This document shows positions 1-9,956 of a stretch of 64,000 nt of DNA, one piece after another; the stretch's first letter is position 1; the number at the start of each line of letters is the position of its first letter. The DNA comes from Bacteroidota bacterium (GTDB lineage Bacteria > Bacteroidota > Bacteroidia > Chitinophagales > Chitinophagaceae), in contig JAFEAJ010000012.1 of the NCBI GenBank assembly GCA_018266455.1, positions 1-64,000 of the forward strand, read 5' to 3'. The notes under the pieces are model-generated. The model saw only the letters and a program-made list of their open reading frames with translations, did not search any database and was not told where the DNA came from. Position numbers and translations under genes: made by a program.

Positions 1-356
1 ACATTGGTATCGCCATAAAACATCTTATTAATATGCATGATCAGCGAAAGCGAATCGAAACCAGCCTGGGCAGTGATGCTTTTTGCGCCAGAAGTGCCTA
101 ATTGCAAAAAAGACCTGGAAGTGATTGTGCCCATTTGGTTGTCTTTATACCTTCCCAGGATCATTGCGCCTGTTGCTGCTGTGGGAAATGAGTCGACGAG
201 CACAGTGGAAAGCAGCACTGTGGAAGAATCAATAACAACAACACCAGTGTTGTTGTTATTGACGAATGAAGTGCCGAAAGCTATTGAGGGTTTACGGCAG
301 GCTGACAAAAAAAATATTACAGATACCGGCAACAAAAAAAAGAGCAGGTATTTCAT
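1..356 (-). CDS. DUF4270 family lipoprotein, 3' part cut by window edge
   Basis: Reading leftwards from an ATG at 356, the frame stays open to the window edge (about 118 codons), so the C-terminal part is missing. The product starts with a hydrophobic signal peptide ending in a lipobox (LSAC), then a short K/P linker. Next come an STVLLSTVLVDSFPT segment and a LGRYKDNQMG segment, which match the start of the Bacteroidota DUF4270 family as I remember it. It should be an outer-membrane or periplasmic lipoprotein. Members have no established biochemical role. It is divergent from the kelch/DUF4907 pair across about 400 bp. The opposite-strand frame at 37-396 is its shadow. Confidence 0.72.
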   Translation of the reverse strand, partial: MKYLLFFLLPVSVIFFLSACRKPSIAFGTSFVNNNNTGVVVIDSSTVLLSTVLVDSFPTAATGAMILGRYKDNQMGTITSRSFLQLGTSGAKSITAQAGFDSLSLIMHINKMFYGDTN

Positions 357-765
357 ATTAACACTTCTATCAATTTTGCACATTGTAATGGTATAATCTC
401 GTTCATTGTTTACCTAGCTATATAGACTGCCCAGCTTCTCAAAAGGCTGCAATAATAAGCGGAGCAACTGTTACGATTTTGTTAGTATGTATCAACGCCA
501 TAAATAAAACGACAAATATATAACATTTGCCTACTAAACAGTATTCTGTTTTTTATTCAGCGCATTATAAAATTTTAACTTTTGTGTTAACAAAATAGAT
601 GCAAATAACAAAGATGGAGTGTTTTCAAAAACCTATATATTTGCACACTCATTTTTTTTATCTATCAAAACTGAGGTTTTGTAGAGTATTATCTGTAACA
701 AATACATTTTAACTATTTTAACACAACCTCATCAAATATTTTTAGTGCAAAATTTACAAAAAACC
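357..765. other. Divergent intergenic region
   Basis: This AT-rich 409 bp separates the leftward DUF4270 gene from the rightward kelch gene. Apart from the TATATTTG promoter-like site at 636-643 I see no open frame, RNA or repeat that I can support. Confidence 0.6.
636..643 (+). promoter_or_regulatory. Putative -7 box for the kelch/DUF4907 operon
   Basis: TATATTTG followed by C matches the Bacteroidota -7 consensus TAnnTTTG. It lies about 120 bp upstream of the ATG at 766. No convincing -33 TTTG is visible, only T-rich sequence near 620, so the assignment is tentative. Confidence 0.4.
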
Positions 766-1830
766 ATGAAGCGTTTCCACATTTTAATTCTGCAGGCATC
801 CTTGATTATTATTGCCTTTTCGTCATGCAAGCCAAGTGCCGTAAACCCGACTCAGGACGGAAACTGGGTGTATGTTGGTGACTTTGGCGGGAAAGCCGCA
901 CGAACAGAAGCGGTTGCATTTGTGATCGGAAACTATGCGTATGTAGGGTTCGGGGTAGACAATCAAAGCACACGCTATAACGATCTGTACAGGTTTGACC
1001 CCAGCGGCACTTTCTGGTACCAGGTTGCTACCTGCACAGGCTGCACGCCAAGGAGCTCTGCCGTTGCATTTGCAGTCAGCGGAAAAGGGTATGTTGGTAC
1101 CGGTTATGATGGCTACCAGGCTTTAAGCGACTTCTGGCAGTACGACCCCGCTGCCAATTCCTGGAAGCAGGTTTCAAGCCTGGGTGATATCAACGGGCCT
1201 CAGCCAAGATATGATGCCGTTGCATTCGGCATTGACAAATACGGTTATGGTTATGTTGGCACTGGCAACGATGGCGTTAACCTGTTGAATGATTTCTGGC
1301 AATATGATCCTACCGCTGATACATGGACCCAAAAACCAACTTACCCGGGTTATAAAAGAGCACAAGCTGTTTCGTTTGTGTATAATGATAAAGGCTATCT
1401 TGTTACAGGCGTTGGCACTGGCGGTACTACCGTAAACGATTTCTTTTCATTCGATCCTTCAAAACCAGATACATCTGCCTGGACAATGCTCAGGCATATT
1501 ACTAATTACAGTCCTGATTCTTATGACGATGGTTATACCAATATTGTGCGTTCCAATGCAGTTGGTTTTGTGATGCTGGGAACAAAAAGCGATGGCGGTG
1601 GAGACAGGGCTTATATCACCACAGGTTCTGCCGGGTCATCAACATGGGCTTACAATTTCGCAACAGATCTGTGGAACCAAAAAACACCTTATGAAAGGGC
1701 TGCAAGAAATGGTGCAGTAGGCTTTACTGTTCAGAACCGTGGCTTTGTAGGCCTTGGCACAACAGGTTCTACCACTTTGGCTAATATCGATGAATGGTTT
1801 CCTGATGAAACATACAACCAGCAAGACTGA
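766..1830 (+). CDS. Kelch-repeat lipoprotein
   Basis: This 354-residue exported protein is probably a beta-propeller. I prefer the ATG at 766 to the upstream in-frame GTG at 745, because it puts a normal signal peptide and lipobox (AFSSC) at the N terminus. The mature part contains at least five kelch-like units of about 50 residues, with the pattern R..AVAF.....YVGTG, then NDFWQYDP...TW.Q, spaced from residue 45 to the end. Kelch propellers usually bind proteins or sugars, and no catalytic residues are evident. The next gene (DUF4907) begins inside the last 26 bp, so the two are probably translationally coupled. The substrate or partner is unknown. Confidence 0.85.
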   Translation: MKRFHILILQASLIIIAFSSCKPSAVNPTQDGNWVYVGDFGGKAARTEAVAFVIGNYAYVGFGVDNQSTRYNDLYRFDPSGTFWYQVATCTGCTPRSSAVAFAVSGKGYVGTGYDGYQALSDFWQYDPAANSWKQVSSLGDINGPQPRYDAVAFGIDKYGYGYVGTGNDGVNLLNDFWQYDPTADTWTQKPTYPGYKRAQAVSFVYNDKGYLVTGVGTGGTTVNDFFSFDPSKPDTSAWTMLRHITNYSPDSYDDGYTNIVRSNAVGFVMLGTKSDGGGDRAYITTGSAGSSTWAYNFATDLWNQKTPYERAARNGAVGFTVQNRGFVGLGTTGSTTLANIDEWFPDETYNQQD

Positions 1831-2176
1831 TCGTTTCAAAAAAAATATTTTTCCCGGGATATTGATTGTCCTGGGAATTTTATTTTATACCGTTTATTGC
1901 TCACAATTGAAAAGAGAATATGGCCTTGTGTATATACAGTTAGCCCCTTTTCAAACTGGAACGGGCTGGGGATATGAAATTTTAGCCAATGGAAAAACCT
2001 ATATCAGGCAAAGTTTTATTCCTGCTGTTGCAGGAGAAAAAAACTTCAAAACAAAAGAAGATGCCATTGCCGTAGGCAATAAAGTGATCCAAAAAATGAA
2101 GATGGGAGAACAACTGCCCACCATCAGCTTTGACGAACTGAAACAATTGGGGATTATCAAAGATTCTCTGCATTGA
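1805..2176 (+). CDS. DUF4907 family protein
   Basis: A 123-residue protein with one N-terminal membrane segment (about residues 12-30) and a small exported domain. The domain contains GWGYEI, a QSFIPAVAGEKNF stretch and a C-terminal ISFDELKQLGI, which I recognise as DUF4907, a small Bacteroidota family of unknown function. The chosen ATG overlaps the kelch stop codon by 26 bp. Earlier in-frame ATGs at 1754 and 1790 would lie deeper inside the kelch gene. The overlap suggests one mRNA and a common role with the kelch lipoprotein at the cell surface, but that role is unknown. Confidence 0.75.
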   Translation: MKHTTSKTDRFKKNIFPGILIVLGILFYTVYCSQLKREYGLVYIQLAPFQTGTGWGYEILANGKTYIRQSFIPAVAGEKNFKTKEDAIAVGNKVIQKMKMGEQLPTISFDELKQLGIIKDSLH

Positions 2177-2273
2177 CCTGCTCCATTAAATTCAAAAAAC
2201 AAAGCTGCCCGCTTCAATTTATGCAAAACGAAAAACAGGCAGCCTGCTTATGGTAATAAGCGTGAGGGATATT

Positions 2274-3557
2274 TTAAGCGAAGGGATGGTCTACTGATCC
2301 GCTTGTTTTTGAAAACCATTTCGGCCCATCTTCGGTAATATGTGCGCAATCTTCCAGCCTTATCCCAAACTCGCCCGGAAAGACAATAGTAGGTTCAATG
2401 CTGAAACACATGCCTGCCTGTAACGGTTGTTTGTTGCCAAGCACCATATTTCCCCATTCGTGCCCATCCATGCCAATACCATGGCCCGTCCTGTGGGGAC
2501 ATCCAGGCAATTTATATCCTGGCCCATAACCCGCATCGATCAACACTTTTCGCGCAGCGATGTCTACGTTCTCACAAGGTTGGCCAATTTGTGCAGCAGC
2601 AAACCCGGCATCTTGCGCTCTCTTTTCCAGGCCCCATATTTCACGCTGCCTTTTGGTAGGTTTCGCACCGAATACAATAGTACGTGTTATATCTGAACAA
2701 TATCCTTCAACAGTGCAGCCACAATCCATCAGCACAATATCTCCATTTTTGATATGCTGCGGCTTTATGCTGCCATGAGGCAAAGCAGAAGATATACCAA
2801 TGTTTACCAGGGCGCCGTCTGCTGCGCCACCTAATTTTCTTTGGGCCTCACCAATCATACTTGATATCTGCGCATTCGACATCCCTTCTTTTAATTCTTC
2901 TGATACAATTTTTATTGCAGCAAGTGTAATATCATTAGCCTTCTGCAACAATGCGATCTCGGCAGGAGATTTTATCATGCGGCAGGGGATGGTAACCGGG
3001 TCCCCGCTAACAAAGTTAATCCCAGGTGCTTCTTTTCGCACCCCATCATAAACAAAAAACCGCAACCTTTCTTCAATGCCCACATTCCCTGTGCTGATGC
3101 CATAATCTTTCAAAACACCTGCAATCACTTTATATGGGCTTTCATCTTCTTCCCAAGTGCGAACTTCATTACCAATTTTTATAAGCTCACGCAACCTGTC
3201 GGCTTCAAAAGCGGGGCCCACATATTTTACTTCCCCTTTTGCAGGAATGATCGCAACCATAGTGCGCTCGCTTGGCCACCAATGAATGCCTGTAAAATAC
3301 ACCAGTGAAGTGCCGGAATCAAGAAGCAGCGCATGAATGTTGTTTTCAGACATTAGCTGTTGCGCTTTTGCAATGCGCGACTGCCTTTCTTCTAACGAAA
3401 TGGGCACAACATCACCCGTCATCTTTTCCAATTTTTCAAATACCCGCATATTTGCAGTCGATAACGATGCGAAAGGAGCTATCCCGGAAACCATTGCTGT
3501 GCTTGCTGCTGCACTTCCAGCCGATAGCTTAATAAAATCTCTCCTTTTTAAGCTCAT
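2274..3557 (-). CDS. Tat-exported M24 metallopeptidase (Xaa-Pro aminopeptidase-like)
   Basis: A 427-residue protein with a twin-arginine signal (KRRDFIKLSAG, residues 4-14), followed by a creatinase-type N-terminal domain (about 55-190) and a pita-bread M24 domain (about 200-420). The five dinuclear-metal ligands are visible: D278 and D289 around LMDCG...CSDITRT, H359 in RTGHGIGM, E388 in SIEPT, and E402 in RLEDC. The family hydrolyses Xaa-Pro peptide bonds or related substrates. Export by Tat implies that it folds with its metals in the cytoplasm and acts in the periplasm. It stands alone, convergent with the DUF4907 gene. Confidence 0.88.
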   Translation of the reverse strand: MSLKRRDFIKLSAGSAAASTAMVSGIAPFASLSTANMRVFEKLEKMTGDVVPISLEERQSRIAKAQQLMSENNIHALLLDSGTSLVYFTGIHWWPSERTMVAIIPAKGEVKYVGPAFEADRLRELIKIGNEVRTWEEDESPYKVIAGVLKDYGISTGNVGIEERLRFFVYDGVRKEAPGINFVSGDPVTIPCRMIKSPAEIALLQKANDITLAAIKIVSEELKEGMSNAQISSMIGEAQRKLGGAADGALVNIGISSALPHGSIKPQHIKNGDIVLMDCGCTVEGYCSDITRTIVFGAKPTKRQREIWGLEKRAQDAGFAAAQIGQPCENVDIAARKVLIDAGYGPGYKLPGCPHRTGHGIGMDGHEWGNMVLGNKQPLQAGMCFSIEPTIVFPGEFGIRLEDCAHITEDGPKWFSKTSGSVDHPFA

Positions 3558-3752
3558 AAATTTATTTTGTATTAAATGCGTGACTAAAGATGTACTAAAA
3601 TTAAAAACAATTATTGAAAACAGGTTTATTTTATTCCTGCCGGAAACTTGTAAAACACCAGCCTGATTAAACTTAACCCAACTAACGTATATTAGACAAA
3701 TAATAGGTGATCAGTTACACCACAACTACCAGTCAATTGGTTCAACATTTTT

Positions 3753-4859
3753 ATGCCCCAGGATTATAACCAACTAAGCGCCGCATTTGCTATTGCCAGG
3801 GCAAGCCTGCTGGCTACCCTGAGAAGCCCTACTTCCGTAGTGTTCTCCATTTTATTTCCCATCATTTTTATTGTTGTTTTCGGGTCTATGGTCGATAATT
3901 CGCAGGTAAATATAAAGGTAGGCATTGCGCCGGGCTGCGATACCGGCAATATTGTTTTCAAAGTCATCAAATCCATCTCCATCATAAAGCCTCAAACCAA
4001 TGTAGCGATGGATAAAATGATGGATGACCTTCAAAAGGGGCAAATAACAGCCATACTGAACGTTATGAACGATGCGCCTTTCAGCCCATTCCCACATTAC
4101 CGGATCAGTCTTACTACCTCAAATTCTGCTATCAATAAATTAAGCCTGCTGGAATCCGTCATTAACCAGGCCGTTAGCAATATGAATGAAAAGATGTTCC
4201 CTAAAAGCCCGACTACGGCAACAGTAGCAATAACAACTATACCGGGAAGGCTCTACCGGCAAATCGATTTCATTTTGCCGGGGCAGTTAGGGTTTTCATT
4301 ATTGATGGCGGGTGTATTCGGTTCCTCATTTTTGCTTTTTGGCCTTAGGCAGAACCAGGTGCTGAAACGTTTTTTTGCCACGCCCATTTCGCGCAGCTAT
4401 CTTATATTGGGCGAGCTGCTCAGCCGCCTGTTCTTCCAGGTCATTGGTTTCAGCATCATGGTAGCACTTGGTTATCTTGCTTTTAATTTCACGCTTGTCA
4501 ATGGCCTCTTCACATTCCTTGAAATGCTGCTGCTGTCTGTTATTGCATTGATTATTTTTTTAGGCATAGGCTTTGTTATCAGCGGGATTGTTCAAAATGA
4601 AAGTTCTATTGCGCCAGTCGCCAACACCATTACCCTGCCTCAAATTTTGTTGTGCGGGCTTTTTTTTCCTGTGGACAGCTACCCACACTGGCTCGAAACA
4701 TTCTGCAAATATCTTCCACTCACTTTTTTTGTGGATGGGCTAAGGAAAATTGCTTTCGAAGGGTTGCATATCTGGCAAATACCTGAGCAGGTTATTGGGT
4801 TGGTCATTTGGGCAACCCTTATTAGTATCATCACAATAAAAATTTTCCGGTGGGAGTGA
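3753..4859 (+). CDS. ABC-2 type transporter permease
   Basis: A 368-residue integral membrane protein. It has one N-terminal membrane helix (about 27-47), a roughly 130-residue extracytoplasmic domain, and then five or six helices from about 175 to the C terminus. This is the usual ABC-2 permease layout of exporters and NodJ/DrrB-type systems. The C-terminal part includes the typical Q..LCGLFFPV..YP segment. No ATP-binding subunit gene lies beside it in this window, so its ATPase partner must be encoded elsewhere. The substrate cannot be predicted. Confidence 0.85.
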   Translation: MPQDYNQLSAAFAIARASLLATLRSPTSVVFSILFPIIFIVVFGSMVDNSQVNIKVGIAPGCDTGNIVFKVIKSISIIKPQTNVAMDKMMDDLQKGQITAILNVMNDAPFSPFPHYRISLTTSNSAINKLSLLESVINQAVSNMNEKMFPKSPTTATVAITTIPGRLYRQIDFILPGQLGFSLLMAGVFGSSFLLFGLRQNQVLKRFFATPISRSYLILGELLSRLFFQVIGFSIMVALGYLAFNFTLVNGLFTFLEMLLLSVIALIIFLGIGFVISGIVQNESSIAPVANTITLPQILLCGLFFPVDSYPHWLETFCKYLPLTFFVDGLRKIAFEGLHIWQIPEQVIGLVIWATLISIITIKIFRWE

Positions 4860-5109
4860 TTTTAGATTGAACGATCAAAAAAATCACAAACTAAAACAAC
4901 TTCGATTCTGCTTATCCGCAAGGCCCCAATTCTGTCAATAAGAATTACTGAATAAAGTTCTTGCCTGTGCTCATTGCTATACCAAAAACATTATTATGAC
5001 GATGATGTTTTTTATATAATACGGCTGCCCATGGGGAAGTGCTATCAATCAAAATACGTTTTTGGCAATTGAAGTCCTTTTTGCTTCTGTAGCGTCAAGA
5101 CCAGGCTGT

Positions 5110-6366
5110 TTACACAACACCAGCCAGCTCAAGGCTTTTCTTTTTTAGTTTCCTGATCTCAATGTCCTCAATAATAGCATCTGGCAGCAAAATCAAAGAA
5201 GTATTGTTTTCTTTCCACCAGCTATTTTCTTGCAGTTCGCTAAAATGAAGGCCGCCTACAAGATATTTTCTTGCTTCGCCGGCGTGCCATTCTTCGATCC
5301 ATTCAAATTTTTCTCTGGGAATGAATTTCCAATCATCAAAACTGACATAGGCTTTCACAAAAAAGTCGCTTGTCAGTTTATTTGGCACATGGTGATACAG
5401 CTTTTTGTATTCATACTTATATTGATAGCGTAGTGCAGATATGTCGCTCAGTACTGCTGATGCAGTAGGAAAACTACCTGCACCTTTTCCATAGAAAAAT
5501 TGTTTGTCAGCAAAACCGCTCTCAATTACCACTCCATTGTATTCATTCCTCACAAATGCCAGATGATTTTCTTGTTTAACAAATTGGGGCAGCACAAATG
5601 CTGCTACCTTTCCGTTGGCCAATTTTTTTGCCTGGGCCACCAGTTTTATATCGTGATTTTTTTCTTTTGCTACAGCCGCATCACCAAGATTGACATTTTC
5701 GATGCCATTAAACACCAATTTCTGAGGATGCTCAATTATTCCATAAGCATGAGCAAGCATAATGGCCCATTTATTTACCGCATCATGGCCCTCGATATCC
5801 AATGCAGGATCGCTTTCTGCAAAACCCAGTTGCTGGGCCAATAAGAGGGCCTCATGAAAATCAAGTTTTTCTTCAAACATTTTTGTAAGAATGAAATTCG
5901 TGGAGCCGTTTACTATGGCCTGGATAGAATGAAGCAGGTCATTATCATAATATTCTTCGAGGTTCCTTAGAACAGGTATTGAAGCACAGCATGAGGCTTC
6001 ATATAAAAAGGGCTCACCTGTTTGTTGTTGCAATTCCAGCATCTCCGGCAAATGTTCTGCAATCATTTTTTTACTTGCGCTTACTACAGCTTTCTTGTTT
6101 TTGAGCGCGGTGGAGACAATCTGAAAAGCAGGCTCTGTTTCATTGATCACTTCGACAATTACATTTATTTCCGGGTCGAACAGGAGCTCATTTCGTTCTG
6201 TAGTGAACAAATTTGCGGGGGCATCTCTTTTCTTTTCAGGATTTTTGATACAGATTTTTTTAATAGTTGCATTCAGCGAAGGGGTTTGTTGAAGCACCTT
6301 ATACAGCCCCTCTCCCACTGTCCCAAATCCGAATAACCCGATGGTCAATTGCTTATGTGCGTCCAT
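5110..6366 (-). CDS. hom: Homoserine dehydrogenase
   Basis: NAD(P)-dependent reduction of aspartate semialdehyde to homoserine, the branch point for methionine and threonine. It is a monofunctional 418-residue enzyme with a Rossmann GFGTVG loop (13-18), a lysine pair in SASKKM (about 99-100), GSTNFILTKM (154-163) and the family signature AESDPALDIEGHDAVNKW (183-200), including the catalytic-region lysine K199. I see no aspartokinase domain and no clear C-terminal ACT domain, so feedback inhibition by threonine is doubtful. It is the last gene of the leftward metY-metX-hom operon, 102 bp after metX, and so is probably under SAM-riboswitch control. Confidence 0.93.
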   Translation of the reverse strand: MDAHKQLTIGLFGFGTVGEGLYKVLQQTPSLNATIKKICIKNPEKKRDAPANLFTTERNELLFDPEINVIVEVINETEPAFQIVSTALKNKKAVVSASKKMIAEHLPEMLELQQQTGEPFLYEASCCASIPVLRNLEEYYDNDLLHSIQAIVNGSTNFILTKMFEEKLDFHEALLLAQQLGFAESDPALDIEGHDAVNKWAIMLAHAYGIIEHPQKLVFNGIENVNLGDAAVAKEKNHDIKLVAQAKKLANGKVAAFVLPQFVKQENHLAFVRNEYNGVVIESGFADKQFFYGKGAGSFPTASAVLSDISALRYQYKYEYKKLYHHVPNKLTSDFFVKAYVSFDDWKFIPREKFEWIEEWHAGEARKYLVGGLHFSELQENSWWKENNTSLILLPDAIIEDIEIRKLKKKSLELAGVV

Positions 6367-6468
6367 TTTTTTGTTTCTTTTGCTTTATTTGTTTTTTTCC
6401 GGCCAGGCCCGTTTGCATATCCCCAAAAGGTATTCCCGAAAACGGGCATTATTTATTTACAGATTATT

Positions 6469-7545
6469 TTAGCTTGTTGCAGCAAATTTAGGGGTTGAAA
6501 TTTTTTTTGAACGAATAAATTCCTCGATCAGCTCGCTTATGGATTCAAATTCCAGCAAAAACCCGTCATGACCAAAATTTGAAGTAATGCTTTTATAAAC
6601 GCCGCCCGGAATGTTTCCCGCAATAAATTTTTGCTCAACTACCGGGAAAAGAATATCTGTTTCTATACCGATAGCAAGTGTTTTAGCTTTTATCCTTTGC
6701 AAAGCTTTCTCTGCGGTTTCACGCCCGCGCCCCACATTATGCGAATCCATGCTTTGGCTAAGTTTATAATAACTGAAAGCATTAAAGCGCTTTGCCAGCT
6801 TTTCGCCCTGGTAGCGCTGGTAAGATTCGCTTTTGAAGTTTTGTATTTGCAGGTTGTCATCATCATGCTGGCTTTGTAAATATGTTTCATAATGCCGGTA
6901 TGAAATCAATGCCACAGACCTTGCTACTTTCATCCCTTCAACGCCAGCTTCAGGATATTCTTCTTTCCATGTTGCATCAGCCTCAATACATAACCTCTGT
7001 GAAGCGTTGAATGCAATGCCCCATGGAGAATGTTGCGCATTGGTAGCCAGAGGGAAAATAAATTCAAAAATCTCCGGCTCTTCAATTGCCCATTCCAGCA
7101 ATTGCTGCCCGCCCATTGACCCGCCAATCCCGATCCTGATTTTTTTTATCCCTAAAAATTTACGCAAAGGCTGATAAGCCCGGACCATGTCCCGCGGGGT
7201 AAAGAAAGGAAAGTCGTGATAATAACGCTTATGTGTATGCGGGTTTATGTCCAGGGGGCCAATGCTGCCGTAACAACTGCCCGGCATGTTTGCGCATACA
7301 ATAAAATATTTAGAAGGATCAAAAAATTTCCCCTCTCCTACCAGCCCAGGCCACCATTCTGCCGGGTCACTATTGGCTGTGAGTGCGTGAAAAATCCATA
7401 CTACATTGTCTTTTGTTTCATTCAGTTGCCCATGTGTTGTATATGCCAGGTGATATTGAGGGATGACAATACCCGATTCAAGAACAAATGGGTCTTTATT
7501 ATGGAATGATTTAGTAGGCAATTTTAAATTTTTTGTGTTACCCAT
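6469..7545 (-). CDS. metX: Homoserine O-acetyltransferase (MetX type)
   Basis: Transfers an acyl group, normally acetyl, from CoA to homoserine, activating it for sulfhydrylation. The 358-residue alpha/beta-hydrolase shows the nucleophile elbow GGSMGG with S143, D297 in IETDILFP and H326 in FGHDGF, the full MetX catalytic triad, plus the early HALTANSD segment. Family members can use acetyl- or succinyl-CoA. The neighbouring O-acetylhomoserine sulfhydrylase favours acetyl. The gap to the upstream metY is about 200 bp with no visible gene or riboswitch. Confidence 0.93.
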   Translation of the reverse strand: MGNTKNLKLPTKSFHNKDPFVLESGIVIPQYHLAYTTHGQLNETKDNVVWIFHALTANSDPAEWWPGLVGEGKFFDPSKYFIVCANMPGSCYGSIGPLDINPHTHKRYYHDFPFFTPRDMVRAYQPLRKFLGIKKIRIGIGGSMGGQQLLEWAIEEPEIFEFIFPLATNAQHSPWGIAFNASQRLCIEADATWKEEYPEAGVEGMKVARSVALISYRHYETYLQSQHDDDNLQIQNFKSESYQRYQGEKLAKRFNAFSYYKLSQSMDSHNVGRGRETAEKALQRIKAKTLAIGIETDILFPVVEQKFIAGNIPGGVYKSITSNFGHDGFLLEFESISELIEEFIRSKKISTPKFAATS

Positions 7546-7748
7546 ACCAGGTATTTATTGAACATCGATGCCCATTGGCCCAGGCGCTGATGGACAGCGC
7601 AGAAAAATACCATTTCAACAGCCACCAACCCATTCAATAATGTACAAAAAACATTATGCAGGTGAACGGCGTGCCGCACGATGCCCAATAGTTATTCTAT
7701 CGCCCCGGCAATGCTATGTAATGACTTCCTGTTTATTGTTTGCCGCGT

Positions 7749-9080
<1,332 letters not shown>

Positions 9081-9206
9081 TTAGATGAAATAATAATTTG
9101 TATTCAAAGGATGAGCTTGAACTTTATCAAGAAGAAAACAATTAAAGCCTTTATAGGTTAGAGAAACAATTAAAGTATGCCTTGCGGCATACAGCAACAC
9201 CAAATA

Positions 9207-9220
9207 CAACAAATTTGTTG
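9207..9220. repeat. 14-bp perfect palindrome upstream of metY
   Basis: CAACAAATTTGTTG is its own reverse complement. Ten of its bases recur at 9273-9282. A palindrome of this size just downstream of a possible promoter looks like an operator for a dimeric regulator. No regulator of methionine genes is encoded nearby, and in AT-rich DNA chance remains possible. Confidence 0.35.
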
Positions 9221-9275
9221 AGTGCAAGAGAAAATATTTTGTTGTGCAAAAAACATGATGTGTGTTAGTAGCCAA

Positions 9276-9300
9276 CAAATTTAATAGACTTTTTACAAAA
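9276..9300 (-). promoter_or_regulatory. Possible internal promoter for metY, downstream of the riboswitch
   Basis: On the minus strand TAAATTTG (9283-9276) matches TAnnTTTG, and a TTTTG about 17 bp further upstream could serve as the -33 element. If active it would allow metY expression that escapes the riboswitch terminator. The sequence is AT-rich, so a chance match is a real alternative. Confidence 0.3.
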
Positions 9301-9415
9301 CAAAACATTTTACTATTATTTTTTTTCTTCTGTTCACCGCTTTTACTAAACATCTTAAAAGCAAAACTAAATTCGTAAATCAAGAAGGCATGTGGCAAAG
9401 GAAATGAGGGGATAT

Positions 9416-9444
9416 AAAAAAACCCTTCTGAAAGCCAGAAGAGT
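9416..9444 (-). terminator. Rho-independent terminator of the SAM-I riboswitch
   Basis: On the minus strand a 9-bp stem (ACTCTTCTG with CAGAAGGGT, one G-T pair, 5-nt loop GCTTT) is followed directly by seven Ts. It lies about 40 nt downstream of the aptamer's P1 helix. That is the expected position for an expression platform that stops transcription when SAM is bound. I did not fold the competing anti-terminator. Confidence 0.8.
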
Positions 9445-9484
9445 TTGCCATATTTTGAAATGATATCAGCAAGCATGTATCTGA

Positions 9485-9610
9485 CTTATCTTTCCCGATA
9501 TTGCCAATCGGGGTGGAGTTGGCACCTTGCTTACGCTTTACTATAAGTTCTGCATTACAGGTTGCCAAGGCTTCTTCGGGCCATGTCCCTCAGCCTTTCT
9601 TGATAAGAGA
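9485..9610 (-). promoter_or_regulatory. SAM-I riboswitch (S-box aptamer)
   Basis: The minus strand shows the S-box conserved blocks in order: CTTATCAAGAAAGG, GAGGGAC, TGGCCCGA, GCC.TGGCAACC, AAGGTGCCAA.TCC, a P4 hairpin (CCCGAT...ATCGGG) and the closing GAAAGATAAG, whose GATAAG pairs with the 5' CTTATC to form P1. Total length is about 125 nt, normal for the class. The aptamer binds S-adenosylmethionine. With the downstream terminator it should switch off metY-metX-hom when SAM is plentiful. Confidence 0.95.
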
Positions 9611-9627
9611 ACTATAAAGAACTGTCG

Positions 9628-9660
9628 CAAAGATATATCGAGCAAGTTGATATTGCCAAA
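9628..9660 (-). promoter_or_regulatory. Promoter of the SAM-riboswitch / metY-metX-hom operon
   Basis: Reading leftwards, TTTG (9660-9657), a 21-bp spacer, then TATCTTTGC (9635-9627) match the Bacteroidota housekeeping promoter (TTTG, about 19 bp, TAnnTTTG). Transcription would start about 9620, just before the aptamer. This placement independently supports the riboswitch call. Confidence 0.7.
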
Positions 9661-9956
9661 CAGAGTTGAAATTATTTGGGTGCCAGGTCGTCTATAAAAA
9701 CTCGAACTTGACTTCTTCACTTCTTAAAAGCTTCAAATGAAACCGATTACAAAAAAAAATAAATTTTGAAGGCCATTAAACTTTTCTGCAACGTAGTAGT
9801 CTATTTGAATCCGAACAGTATTTTCTGTAAAAACAACCTGCTGATATCCTTAACCGTATAATCCCTTGTTAAGAATTTATTAACGGTACCTGTCTAACCG
9901 TGGAATGATTTTTGAAAACATTAAAACGAGAAAAATCTACCAAAAACTATACAAAC

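Noticed and set aside
37..396. 119-codon rightward frame at the left edge
   Set aside because: It is antisense to a leftward DUF4270 lipoprotein that has a signal peptide and family motifs; the forward product has none.
4977..5035. AT-rich hairpin AAAAACAT...ATGTTTTT as a terminator for hom
   Set aside because: The stem is weak, mostly A-T, and mismatched.
9081..9476. 131-codon leftward frame upstream of metY
   Set aside because: It begins inside the riboswitch expression platform, is Phe/Leu/Tyr-rich by AT composition, and matches no family.
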